Shown here in pieces: positions 57,402-64,000 of a DNA stretch of 64,000 nucleotides. The notes below the pieces were generated by a model that was given only the letters and a program-made list of their open reading frames with translations, was not told the origin of the DNA and did not search any database. This stretch comes from Arenimonas maotaiensis (GTDB lineage: Bacteria > Pseudomonadota > Gammaproteobacteria > Xanthomonadales > Xanthomonadaceae), in contig NZ_BMFO01000004.1 in assembly GCF_014638745.1 (NCBI RefSeq), positions 1 through 64,000 on the forward strand, in the 5' to 3' direction. Both the position numbers and the translations under genes were made by a program. Within the stretch, counting starts at the first letter, position 1; each line of letters begins with the position of its first letter.

Positions 57402-57446
57402 ACGCTTTCTTGATTTGGATTAAGCCACGATACACGCGGAAAGCGT
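57402..57446. promoter_or_regulatory. Inverted repeat between mtnB and the HiPIP gene
   Basis: ACGCTTTC (57402-57409) and GAAAGCGT (57439-57446) are perfect inverted repeats 29 bases apart in the divergent promoter region. TATGAT at 57446-57451 could be a -10 box for the HiPIP gene. A regulator is not known; the arrangement may be chance. Confidence 0.3.
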
Positions 57447-57493
57447 ATGATTCACCCGAGTTCCATTTTCTCATGAATACAGGAGAGTTTGCC

Positions 57494-57805
57494 ATGAAAG
57501 CCGAACAAAACAGCCGTCGCCAGTTCCTGATCCGCGGCCTGGTTTCCGCCGCCGCCCTGCCGTTCGTCGGCGCCATGATGAGCGCCACCGTGTCGGCCCA
57601 GGCCCTGAAGCCGCTGCCGGCCACCAATCCGCAGGCCGTGGCGCTGAAATACGTGGCCGACGCCAAGAAAGCCGTGGGCGCCAAGCCGGGCAGCAACTGC
57701 GCCAACTGCAAGTTGTACGTACCCGCCACCAAGGGCTGCAGCATCTTCCCGGGCTTCGCCGTGGCGCCGGCCGGCTGGTGCTCGGCTTGGGTCAAGAAAG
57801 CCTGA
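57494..57805 (+). CDS. High-potential iron-sulfur protein (HiPIP)
   Basis: A 103-residue periplasmic electron carrier. A twin-arginine signal (SRRQFLIRGLVSAAAL) indicates export in folded form, as usual for HiPIPs. The 4Fe-4S ligands are four cysteines in the pattern NCANCKLY, TKGCSIFPG and AGWCSAW. The start at 57494 is preceded by AGGAGAG; an upstream ATG at 57473 would only lengthen the signal. A terminator follows at 57857-57892. Confidence 0.95.
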   Translation: MKAEQNSRRQFLIRGLVSAAALPFVGAMMSATVSAQALKPLPATNPQAVALKYVADAKKAVGAKPGSNCANCKLYVPATKGCSIFPGFAVAPAGWCSAWVKKA

Positions 57806-57856
57806 TCCATCCCGCAATCGCGGCGGTCTCGGGTTACGAGACCGCCATGCCGTAAG

Positions 57857-57892
57857 ATAAGCCAAGTTCCCTTCGAGCTTGGCTTATTTTTT
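57857..57892 (+). terminator. Intrinsic terminator directly abutting the rmuC start codon
   Basis: A perfect ten-base-pair stem (ATAAGCCAAG/CTTGGCTTAT) with an 11-base loop, followed by TTTTTT that runs straight into the rmuC ATG at 57893. It terminates the HiPIP transcript. Confidence 0.8.
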
Positions 57893-59173
57893 ATGTCCAT
57901 TCAATTCGTCGTCATCGTGTCCGTTGCCATATTGGCCGGATTGGTCCTTGCCCTGATCTGGAATGTACGCGCATTGCGCCAAGCAGATCCGGCCGCGTCC
58001 GTTTCGGGGGCCTTCGAGCCCGCCATGAACCGTTTACGCGAGGACATCGACCGCCTCGAACGCGGCATGCGCGAGGAGATCCGCGGAAGCCGGCAGGAGA
58101 ACACCACCGCCTTGGACGGCATCCGCGCGCAGCTGGCCGCCCAGCTTGAAAGCGTGCAGTTGACGACCAACAACCGCTTGGGTGAAGTGCGCCTGACGCT
58201 GGAAGGGCGCCTCAAGGAGTTGCAGACCGAGAATGCGTCGAAACTCGACCAGATGCGGCAGACGGTCGATGAAAAGTTGCAAAGCACCCTGCAGACGCGG
58301 CTGGACGCTTCCTTCAAGCAGGTTTCCGAGCGGCTTGAGCAGGTCCACCGCGGACTCGGCGAGATGCAATCGCTTGCGGTCGGCGTCGGCGATCTTAAAC
58401 GCGTACTTGGCAACGTCAAGACCCGCGGCATCTTCGGCGAAGTGCAGTTGGCCGCGATCCTGGAGGAAATGCTCACGCCGGACCAGTACGGCGCCAATAT
58501 CGCCACCCGTCCGGGCTCGAATGACCGCGTCGAGTTCGCCATCCGCCTGCCCGGCCGGAAAGACGACGAAACCCCGGTCTGGATTCCGGTCGACGCCAAA
58601 TTCCCGCGTGAGGACTATGAGCGCCTGCTGGACGCCCAGGAAAGAGCGGATGCCGAAGCCGCGGCGGCGGCCGGTGCCGCGTTGGAGAGGCGGCTGAAGG
58701 ACGAGGCCAAAAGCATCGCGCAAAAATACGTTTCGCCGCCGCACACCACCGATTTCGCCATCCTGTTCCTGCCGACCGAGGGCCTGTTCGCGGAAGCATT
58801 GCGGCGGCCGGGTCTGGTCGAGTCCCTCCAGCGCGAATACCGGGTCATGGTGACCGGCCCGACCACGCTGGCGGCGACGCTCAATTCACTGAAGATGGGC
58901 TTCCGCACGCTGGCGATCGAGAAACGCTCGAGCGAGGTATGGCGGGTCCTGGGTGCGGTGAAGACCGAATTCGGCAAGTTCGGCGACGTGCTTGCCAAGA
59001 CCCGGAAGAAATTGGACGAGGCATCCAATATCATCGACGGCGCCGGCACGCGAAGCCGCGCGATCGAGCGCAAGCTCAAAGGCGTGGAAGGACTCGGCGA
59101 GCAGGATGCCCTGCGTATGCTCGGGCTGGATTCCGGGCCGGAGCCTGCCGGCGAAGACGATCCGCAGGAATGA
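57893..59173 (+). CDS. rmuC: DNA recombination protein RmuC
   Basis: A 426-residue protein with an N-terminal membrane anchor (FVVIVSVAILAGLVLALIW), a long coiled coil (about 35-150) and the RmuC endonuclease-like domain: FGEVQLAAILEEMLTPDQY, WIPVDAKFPREDYERLL, FLPTEGLFAEAL and VTGPTTLAATLNSLKMGFRTLAIEK. Family members limit inversions at inverted repeats. The ATG follows the terminator T run with no ribosome binding site; it is kept because it gives the expected membrane anchor. Expression may depend on read-through, an internal promoter, or leaderless initiation. Confidence 0.93.
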   Translation: MSIQFVVIVSVAILAGLVLALIWNVRALRQADPAASVSGAFEPAMNRLREDIDRLERGMREEIRGSRQENTTALDGIRAQLAAQLESVQLTTNNRLGEVRLTLEGRLKELQTENASKLDQMRQTVDEKLQSTLQTRLDASFKQVSERLEQVHRGLGEMQSLAVGVGDLKRVLGNVKTRGIFGEVQLAAILEEMLTPDQYGANIATRPGSNDRVEFAIRLPGRKDDETPVWIPVDAKFPREDYERLLDAQERADAEAAAAAGAALERRLKDEAKSIAQKYVSPPHTTDFAILFLPTEGLFAEALRRPGLVESLQREYRVMVTGPTTLAATLNSLKMGFRTLAIEKRSSEVWRVLGAVKTEFGKFGDVLAKTRKKLDEASNIIDGAGTRSRAIERKLKGVEGLGEQDALRMLGLDSGPEPAGEDDPQE

Positions 59174-59204
59174 AAAACGGCGCCCGAGGGCGCCGTTTCC
59201 GTTT
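59174..59204. terminator. Hairpin terminator between rmuC and the permease remnant
   Basis: A GC-rich stem (AACGGCGCCC/GGGCGCCGTT) with five T residues following on the minus strand and TTTCC on the plus strand, placed between convergent genes. Confidence 0.7.
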
Positions 59205-59221
59205 CACTGCAGCAGTCGGCA

Positions 59222-60687
59222 TCAGTCGTGCTGTTGCAGGCCTTTCTGCAGCTGCGAGTTGCGCAGGCCGTAAAGGAAGTACAGCACCACCGCGGCCAGC
59301 ACGTACCAGCCGAAGAACACCAGTACGCGGTTCTCCACGGTGAAGATCAGCGCGAAGCAGGCGATGATGCCCAGCGCCGGCAGCACCGGATACAGCGGGA
59401 CCTTGAAGCCGCGCGGGATTTCCGGGTGGGTGGTGCGCAGCCAGATCACCGACAGGCAGACGATGCCGAACGCGGCCAGGGTGCCGACCGAGGTCATGTC
59501 GCCGAGCGTGTTGATGTCGAAGAACGCGGCCGACACGGCGGTCAGCACGGCCACCAGGATGGTGTTGACCCACGGGGTCTGGAACTTCGGATGCACGGTC
59601 GAGAACACCCGCGGCAGCAGGCCGTCGCGGGCCATGGTGTAGAAGATGCGGGTCTGGCCGTACATCAGCACCAGGATGACGGAAGTCAGGCCGATGATGG
59701 CGCCGATCTTGATGATCTTGGCGAACCAGCCCCAGGCCGGGCCGAGCGCGTCGACCGCGACCGCGACCGGATCCGGCACGTTCAGCAGCTTGTAGTTGAC
59801 CATCAGGGTCATCACGATCGACACCAGGATGTACAGCACGGTGCAGATCAGCAGCGAACCGATGATGCCGAACGGCATGTCGCGTTTCGGGTTCTTGGCC
59901 TCCTGGCCGGCGGTGGACACCGCCTCGAAGCCGATGTAGGCGAAGAACACGATCGACGCGGCGCGGAAGATGCCGCCCCAGCCGTATTCGCCTTCCTTGC
60001 CGGTCGGTTCCGGGATGAAAGGATCCCAGTTGGCCTTCAGGGTGTCGAGGTGCTGGATCACGTACCAGCCCACGATGATGATGAAGGCGATGATGACCGA
60101 GGCCTTGATGGCGACAATGATGTTGTTGACCTTGGCGCTTTCCGAGACGCCGATGATCAGCAGGCCGCCGAGCAGCAGGCAGATCAGGAAGGCCGGCAGG
60201 TTGAACAGGGTGGTGACCGGATTGCCGTCGGCGCCGAGCACCGCCGCGCCGTCACGCATCAGCGCGTGGCCGTAGGGACCGGTCAGCTCCGGCGGAATCA
60301 CCAGACCGTCAGCCCATATTCGAGCAGCAGCAGCCCGCCCATGATCCAGGCCGCGAATTCGCCGACCGTGGTGTAGCTGTAGGTGTAGGCCGAGCCGGAA
60401 ACCGGCAGGGTCGAGGACAGTTCGGCGTAGCACAGGCCGGCCAGGGCGCAGACGATGCCGGCCACCAGGAAGGACAGCAGCACGGCCGGACCGGCATGCA
60501 GCGCGGCGGCGTTGCCGGTACGGACGAAGATGCCGGCGCCGATGATGCAGCCCACGCCCAGGAACACGAGGTTCCAGGGACCGAGCGTCCGCTTCAAGGT
60601 GCTGGTTTCGCTTTCCCGTTGGACCTGCTCCACGCTTTTCCGCATCAGCATGCGCGAAAGGAGTCCCGGGTTGGGATTGTTGGCCAT
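59222..60687 (-). pseudogene. APC-family cationic amino acid permease, broken by an internal deletion/frameshift
   Basis: Two fragments of one permease on the minus strand. The N-terminal part (60687 to a stop at 60298-60300) begins MANNPNPGLLSRML and contains TLGPWNLVFLGVGCIIGAGIFV and YTYSYTTVGEFAAWIMGGLLLLEYG, then LTVW-stop. The C-terminal part resumes in another frame at about 60307 (GLVIPPELTGPYGHAL) and runs to the end with helices 4-12 intact. Between them the normal family sequence of roughly 16-20 residues (a TVAVGWSGY-like segment of helix 3) is missing, so a short out-of-frame deletion, rather than a simple indel, broke the gene. GGGCAG precedes the start. A sequencing or assembly error is possible. 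Confidence 0.75.
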
Positions 60688-60820
60688 TAATTCTGCCCTC
60701 TGAATTGTTTTATTTAGGAAAAATACGTCGTTCCGGCACAATGCCGTTGAACCCGATTACCATAAGGCAGTTGGGCGCGGCGGTAAAGCCCCTTGGCCGA
60801 AAAACGGAGGGCAAACCGCC

Positions 60821-61384
60821 ATGCTGGACGCGATTCAACGCAAGTTGCTGGAATCCTTGGCGCAGTACCGGCCGGAAGACCCCGGCCAGAACGCCCTGCG
60901 TGCCGATTTCGCGGCATTCGTCATAGCCCATCCCGCGTGCTGCGAGCGTAGCCTGGCCCATGGCCACCTGACCGGCTCGGCCTGGCTGGTCTCGGCCGAC
61001 GGCCGGCGTGCGCTATTGATGCACCACCGCAAGTTGGACCGCTGGCTGCAGCCGGGCGGGCATGCCGACGGCGACGCCGATCTGGCGGCGGTAGCCCTGC
61101 GCGAGGCCGGGGAGGAGACCGGTTTGGCTGGACTGGTGTGCGAGGGCGGCATCTTCGATCTGGACCGGCATCAGATTCCGGCGCGTGGCACGGAACCGGC
61201 GCACTGGCATTACGACCTGCGCTTCGTGGTGCGTGCCGCCGACGGCGAGGACTTCAGCCAAAACGCGGAATCCCTGGCGCTGGCCTGGTTCGACATCGCC
61301 GAACTGGCCGAGCGGCCGGACCTGGACGAATCCCTGCGGCGCATGGCGCGGCGCTGGTTGGCACATCGGTCGCCAGCGGCCTGA
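60821..61384 (+). CDS. Nudix hydrolase
   Basis: A 187-residue Nudix-family pyrophosphatase. The Nudix box runs from LQPGGHADGD to REAGEETGL, giving the metal-binding REXXEE as REAGEE. It belongs to the group with an N-terminal helical extension seen in proteobacterial Nudix proteins with HxxGGH-like starts. The substrate (nucleoside diphosphate derivative) is unknown. It stands alone, convergent with efpL. Confidence 0.9.
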   Translation: MLDAIQRKLLESLAQYRPEDPGQNALRADFAAFVIAHPACCERSLAHGHLTGSAWLVSADGRRALLMHHRKLDRWLQPGGHADGDADLAAVALREAGEETGLAGLVCEGGIFDLDRHQIPARGTEPAHWHYDLRFVVRAADGEDFSQNAESLALAWFDIAELAERPDLDESLRRMARRWLAHRSPAA

Positions 61385-61388
61385 GCAA

Positions 61389-61416
61389 AAAACAAAGGCG
61401 TGCCGGAGCACGCCTT
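61389..61416 (-). terminator. Terminator downstream of efpL
   Basis: A nine-base-pair stem (AAGGCGTGC/GCACGCCTT) with loop CGGA; on the minus strand it is followed by TTGTTTTTTG. It ends the efpL transcript and may also receive the convergent Nudix transcript. Confidence 0.7.
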
Positions 61417-61443
61417 CGCGGGCGAATCGCCTGAGGCGTCGGA

Positions 61444-62007
61444 TCAGACCCGGCCGTTGAACTCGCCGGTGACGGTGGAGACGTAGATCTTCTCGCCGTT
61501 GCTGATGTATTCCGGCACCTGGATCTCCAAGCCGGTGCTGAGCTTGGCCGGCTTCGGGCGCTTGGTGGCGGTGCCGCCCTTGAGCTCGGGCGGGGTGTCG
61601 ACCACTTCCAGCACCACGCTCGGCGGCAGCTGGATGGCCACCGGCGCGTCGTCGATCAATTGCACGTACACGCCTTCCAGTCCCTCGGTGATGTAGCCGG
61701 CCATGTCGCCGACCACGTTGGCGTCGAGCTGGTAGGGCGTGAAGTCCTCGGCGTCGAGGAACACGAAGGCGTCGCCGTCCATGTACGAGAAGCTGGCCTC
61801 GCGCCGGACCAGTTCGATTTCCTTCAGTTCGTCGTCGGCGCGCAGGCTCAGGTCGAACTTGTTGCCGGCCGGCACCGAGTACAGCGTGAACCGGAAGGTG
61901 ACGTTGCCGCCGCGGCCCTGCGGCGAGGAGCGCTCGATGTCGCGCACCTGGTATACGGTGTTGTTGTGTTCGACCACGTTGCCTTTCTTGACGTCAGCAG
62001 CTTTCAT
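61444..62007 (-). CDS. efpL: Elongation factor P-like protein EfpL (YeiP)
   Basis: A 187-residue EF-P paralogue. The tip loop reads [12 protein letters not shown] with an arginine (Arg32) where EF-P has the modified lysine, the hallmark of the YeiP/EfpL branch, which needs no EpmA/EpmB modification. The remainder matches the three-domain EF-P fold, including [19 protein letters not shown]. EfpL relieves a set of stalling motifs overlapping with EF-P. Canonical efp is at 31491-32057. Confidence 0.93.
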   Translation of the reverse strand: MKAADVKKGNVVEHNNTVYQVRDIERSSPQGRGGNVTFRFTLYSVPAGNKFDLSLRADDELKEIELVRREASFSYMDGDAFVFLDAEDFTPYQLDANVVGDMAGYITEGLEGVYVQLIDDAPVAIQLPPSVVLEVVDTPPELKGGTATKRPKPAKLSTGLEIQVPEYISNGEKIYVSTVTGEFNGRV

Positions 62008-62031
62008 GGGAGGTTCTCGTGAATGAGGGGA

Positions 62032-62802
62032 TTATTTGGCGGCCAGGCGCACCGAGCCGTCCAAGCGGATGGTTTCGCCGTTGAGGTAGCGGTTCTGCAG
62101 GATGAAGGCGACGGTGGCGGCGAATTCCTCCGGCCGGCCCAGACGCGACGGGAACGGAATCGATGCCGACAGCGACTCCTGCACCGCCTGCGGCATCGAG
62201 TCCACCATTGGGGTCCAGAAGATGCCGGGCGCCACGGTCATCACGCGGATGCCGAAACGCGCCAGCTCGCGCGCCATCGGCAGGGTCATGCCGACCACGC
62301 CGCCTTTCGAGGCCGAGTACGCGGCTTGGCCGATCTGGCCGTCGAACGCCGCGACCGAGGCCGTGTTGACGATCACGCCGCGCTCGCCGTCTTCGCCCGG
62401 CGCGTTGTGCTGCATCAGTTCGCTGGCGGCTTTGGCCACGTTGAAGCTGCCGATCAGGTTGACCTTCACCGTGGTGGCGAACTGCGCCAGCGGCATGCTG
62501 GCTTCGCGGCCGAGCACGCGGCCGGCGCCGAGGATGCCGGCGCAGTTGACCGCGGCGTTCAGGCCGCCGAGGAAGTCCTTGGCCTTGGCCAGATTGGCGG
62601 CGACGTCGGCTTCGTCGGACACGTCGGTTTTGAAGAACGCGGCCTGGCCGGCGCCGAGCAGGCTGACGGCTTCCTCGCCTTTGGCGTCATTGAGGTCGAA
62701 CAGGGCGACCTTGCCGCCGTGTTGCACGAGATGTTGGGCGACGGCGAAACCGAGGCCGGAGACGCCGCCGGTGACGACGGCACGGACTTCCGCAAGATTC
62801 AT
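62032..62802 (-). CDS. Short-chain dehydrogenase (3-hydroxyacyl-CoA dehydrogenase type 2-like)
   Basis: A 256-residue SDR. Cofactor motif VTGGVSGLGFAVAQHL with Asp at the end of beta-2 (ALFDLND) favours NAD over NADP. NCAGI, the catalytic serine in NTASVAAFDG, YSASKGG and APGIFWTPMV follow. The overall sequence resembles HSD10/FadB2-type 3-hydroxyacyl-CoA dehydrogenases of branched-chain amino acid and fatty acid breakdown. The start at 62802 is chosen for the family-typical N-terminus. It lies downstream of the GNAT and HMG-CoA lyase genes on the same strand, consistent with leucine or isoleucine degradation. Confidence 0.88.
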   Translation of the reverse strand: MNLAEVRAVVTGGVSGLGFAVAQHLVQHGGKVALFDLNDAKGEEAVSLLGAGQAAFFKTDVSDEADVAANLAKAKDFLGGLNAAVNCAGILGAGRVLGREASMPLAQFATTVKVNLIGSFNVAKAASELMQHNAPGEDGERGVIVNTASVAAFDGQIGQAAYSASKGGVVGMTLPMARELARFGIRVMTVAPGIFWTPMVDSMPQAVQESLSASIPFPSRLGRPEEFAATVAFILQNRYLNGETIRLDGSVRLAAK

Positions 62803-62867
62803 GGCAAAGCCTTTGATCGAAAAGGCGTATTTTAGCAAAATCCGGCGCCGGCCATTCGCTGTGCCGG

Positions 62868-63362
62868 TCAGAGGCTTTTGACGAAGTAACGGTCGCAGCC
62901 GCCGTGGCCGGTGTCGCCCATCGGCTTGTCGATCGAGCGGAAGCCGGCCTTCTGGTACAGCGCGATGGCGCTGTCCATGCCGGTCAGGGTTTCCAGATAG
63001 CACAGCTCGAAGCCCAGTTCGCGGGCCTTGGCCAGGCAGGTCTCGATCAGCGCCATGCCGGCGCCCTGACCGCGCAAGGCGGGCAGGAAGTACATCTTGC
63101 GCAGTTCGCAGATGCGCGGGTTGCTGGCGCCTTCCAGCGGCGCCACGCCGCCGCCGCCCAGCACCTGGCCTTCCAGTTCGACCACGAAATACGCGCAGCG
63201 CGGGGCGTTATAGGCCCTGCTCATCCAGTCCACTTCCGGGTCGTTGATGGCGAAGCCGTCGCCGCCGGCGCCGAATTCGGGCATCACGGTACGGATGATG
63301 TAGGCCATGCGCATGTCGTCATGCGGCGTGATCGGGCGGATTTTCCAGTTCTGTTCTTTCAT
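62868..63362 (-). CDS. GNAT-family N-acetyltransferase
   Basis: A 164-residue GNAT enzyme. Acetyl-CoA site: LRKMYFLPALRGQGAGMAL (R/QxxGxG/A as RGQGAG). The C-terminal YLETLTGMDSAIALYQKAGF segment is typical for small-molecule or MarR-associated GNATs. The start at 63362 (MKEQNWKIRPI) is in the stop of the HMG-CoA lyase gene (ATGA). The substrate is unknown. Confidence 0.88.
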   Translation of the reverse strand: MKEQNWKIRPITPHDDMRMAYIIRTVMPEFGAGGDGFAINDPEVDWMSRAYNAPRCAYFVVELEGQVLGGGGVAPLEGASNPRICELRKMYFLPALRGQGAGMALIETCLAKARELGFELCYLETLTGMDSAIALYQKAGFRSIDKPMGDTGHGGCDRYFVKSL

Positions 63363-64000
63363 GCGTGCAGGGCCCGGTTGGCTTTGCTGAGGGAGTCGCG
63401 GCCGAGCTTGGCGCTCAGCCAACTGCCGGTTTCGACCAGTGTAGCCAAGTCGATGCCGGTGTCAAAGCCCAGGCCGTGCAGGGCGTACACCAGGTCCTCG
63501 GTCGCCAGATTGCCGCTGGCGCCTTTGGCGTACGGGCAGCCGCCGGTGCCGGACACCGAGGCGTCGACCGTGCGTACGCCGGCCTCCAGGCAGGCGAATA
63601 CGTTGGCCAGCGCTTGGCCGTAGGTGTCGTGGAAATGCACCGCCAAGGCGGCCATCGGGATGTCGCCGGCCACCGCCTGCAGCATGGCGCGCGCCGCGCC
63701 GGCGGTGCCGACGCCGATGGTATCGCCGAGCGAGATCTCGTAGCAGCCCATGGCGTGCAGACGCGCCGCCACGCGCACCACGTCAGACACCGGCACCGCG
63801 CCCTGATACGGGCAGCCCAGCACGGTCGAGACGTAGCCGCGCACCGCCACGCCGTCGGCGCGGGCGCGTTCCAGCACCGGTTCGAAGCGTTGCAGGCTTT
63901 CCTCGATGCCGGCGTTGATGTTCTTGCGGGTGAACGCCTCCGAGGCGGCGGTGAACACCGCGACCTCGCGCACGCCGCAGGCCACGGCGCGCTCGTAGCC
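63359..64000 (-). CDS. mvaB: Hydroxymethylglutaryl-CoA lyase (5' end beyond the window)
   Basis: The C-terminal two thirds of an HMG-CoA lyase, the enzyme of leucine breakdown that splits HMG-CoA to acetoacetate and acetyl-CoA. Visible: VAVFTAASEAFTRKNIN, RGYVSTVLGCPYQG, LGDTIGVGTAG, VHFHDTYGQALANV and the catalytic-cysteine motif GTGGCPYAKGASGN. The start codon lies to the right of the window. It is upstream of the GNAT and SDR genes. Confidence 0.93.
   Translation of the reverse strand, partial: GYERAVACGVREVAVFTAASEAFTRKNINAGIEESLQRFEPVLERARADGVAVRGYVSTVLGCPYQGAVPVSDVVRVAARLHAMGCYEISLGDTIGVGTAGAARAMLQAVAGDIPMAALAVHFHDTYGQALANVFACLEAGVRTVDASVSGTGGCPYAKGASGNLATEDLVYALHGLGFDTGIDLATLVETGSWLSAKLGRDSLSKANRALHA

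Overview
The window is a GC-rich chromosomal segment of a gammaproteobacterium that looks like the Xanthomonadaceae/Lysobacteraceae. The clearest marker is the arginine cluster argF'-argG-argE-argB/A-argC-argH (41834-48729). It uses an N-acetylornithine-type carbamoyltransferase and a fused N-acetylglutamate kinase/synthase, which is the Xanthomonas form of the pathway. A FimX-like c-di-GMP receptor, a HiPIP, an alpha-type DksA and paired EF-P/EfpL fit the same placement. No stretch longer than about 300 bases lacks a gene.

Region by region. 1-4266 is accessory DNA: the end of an IS3-family element that cuts off the 5' part of a REP-associated transposase, two REP-like palindromes, yaeQ, and an AT-rich two-gene cassette (PD-(D/E)XK nuclease-Schlafen-type helicase plus a lipoprotein) flanked by a short imperfect repeat. 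4267-6362 holds a RIO kinase, a VWA protein and a DUF411 protein. 6610-12927 is an RND tripartite efflux operon ending in its TetR-type regulator. 12957-14892 carries an L,D-transpeptidase, a small lipoprotein, a SRAP protein and tRNA-Arg(CCT). 14938-22883 is a tight five-gene unit: S9 peptidase, DmpA-type peptidase, prolidase-like amidohydrolase, APC permease, TMADH-family iron-sulfur flavoprotein. 22946-31403 has trhO, tRNA-Ala(CGC), rnd, a SUMF1-type lipoprotein, gluQ, htpX, fimX and epmB.

31491-36800 contains efp, an MTA/SAH deaminase, ubiG, a HAD phosphatase, a squalene-synthase-like protein, pyrC and yidD. 36886-41560 has a DksA with a very long lysine-rich N-terminus, then cysS-sufE-DUF885 on the other strand. 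41616-48729 is the arginine operon, preceded by what looks like an arginine-codon leader peptide and an intrinsic terminator with an alternative antiterminator pairing. 48730-57367 has an orphan GspE-type ATPase, tRNA-Pro(CGG), hisS-histidine-ammonia-lyase-like-phosphoesterase, and mtnBDC. 57494-64000 has a HiPIP, rmuC, a broken amino-acid permease, a Nudix hydrolase, efpL, an SDR, a GNAT protein and a partial HMG-CoA lyase.

Links between genes: EpmB sits beside its substrate EF-P and the paralogue EfpL lies 30 kb away. An MTA deaminase and mtnBDC suggest two routes for methylthioadenosine. The strongest candidate for something undescribed is the arginine attenuator upstream of argF'. The nuclease-helicase/lipoprotein cassette comes next. 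All functions are read from sequence motifs and memory of the families; no search was run.
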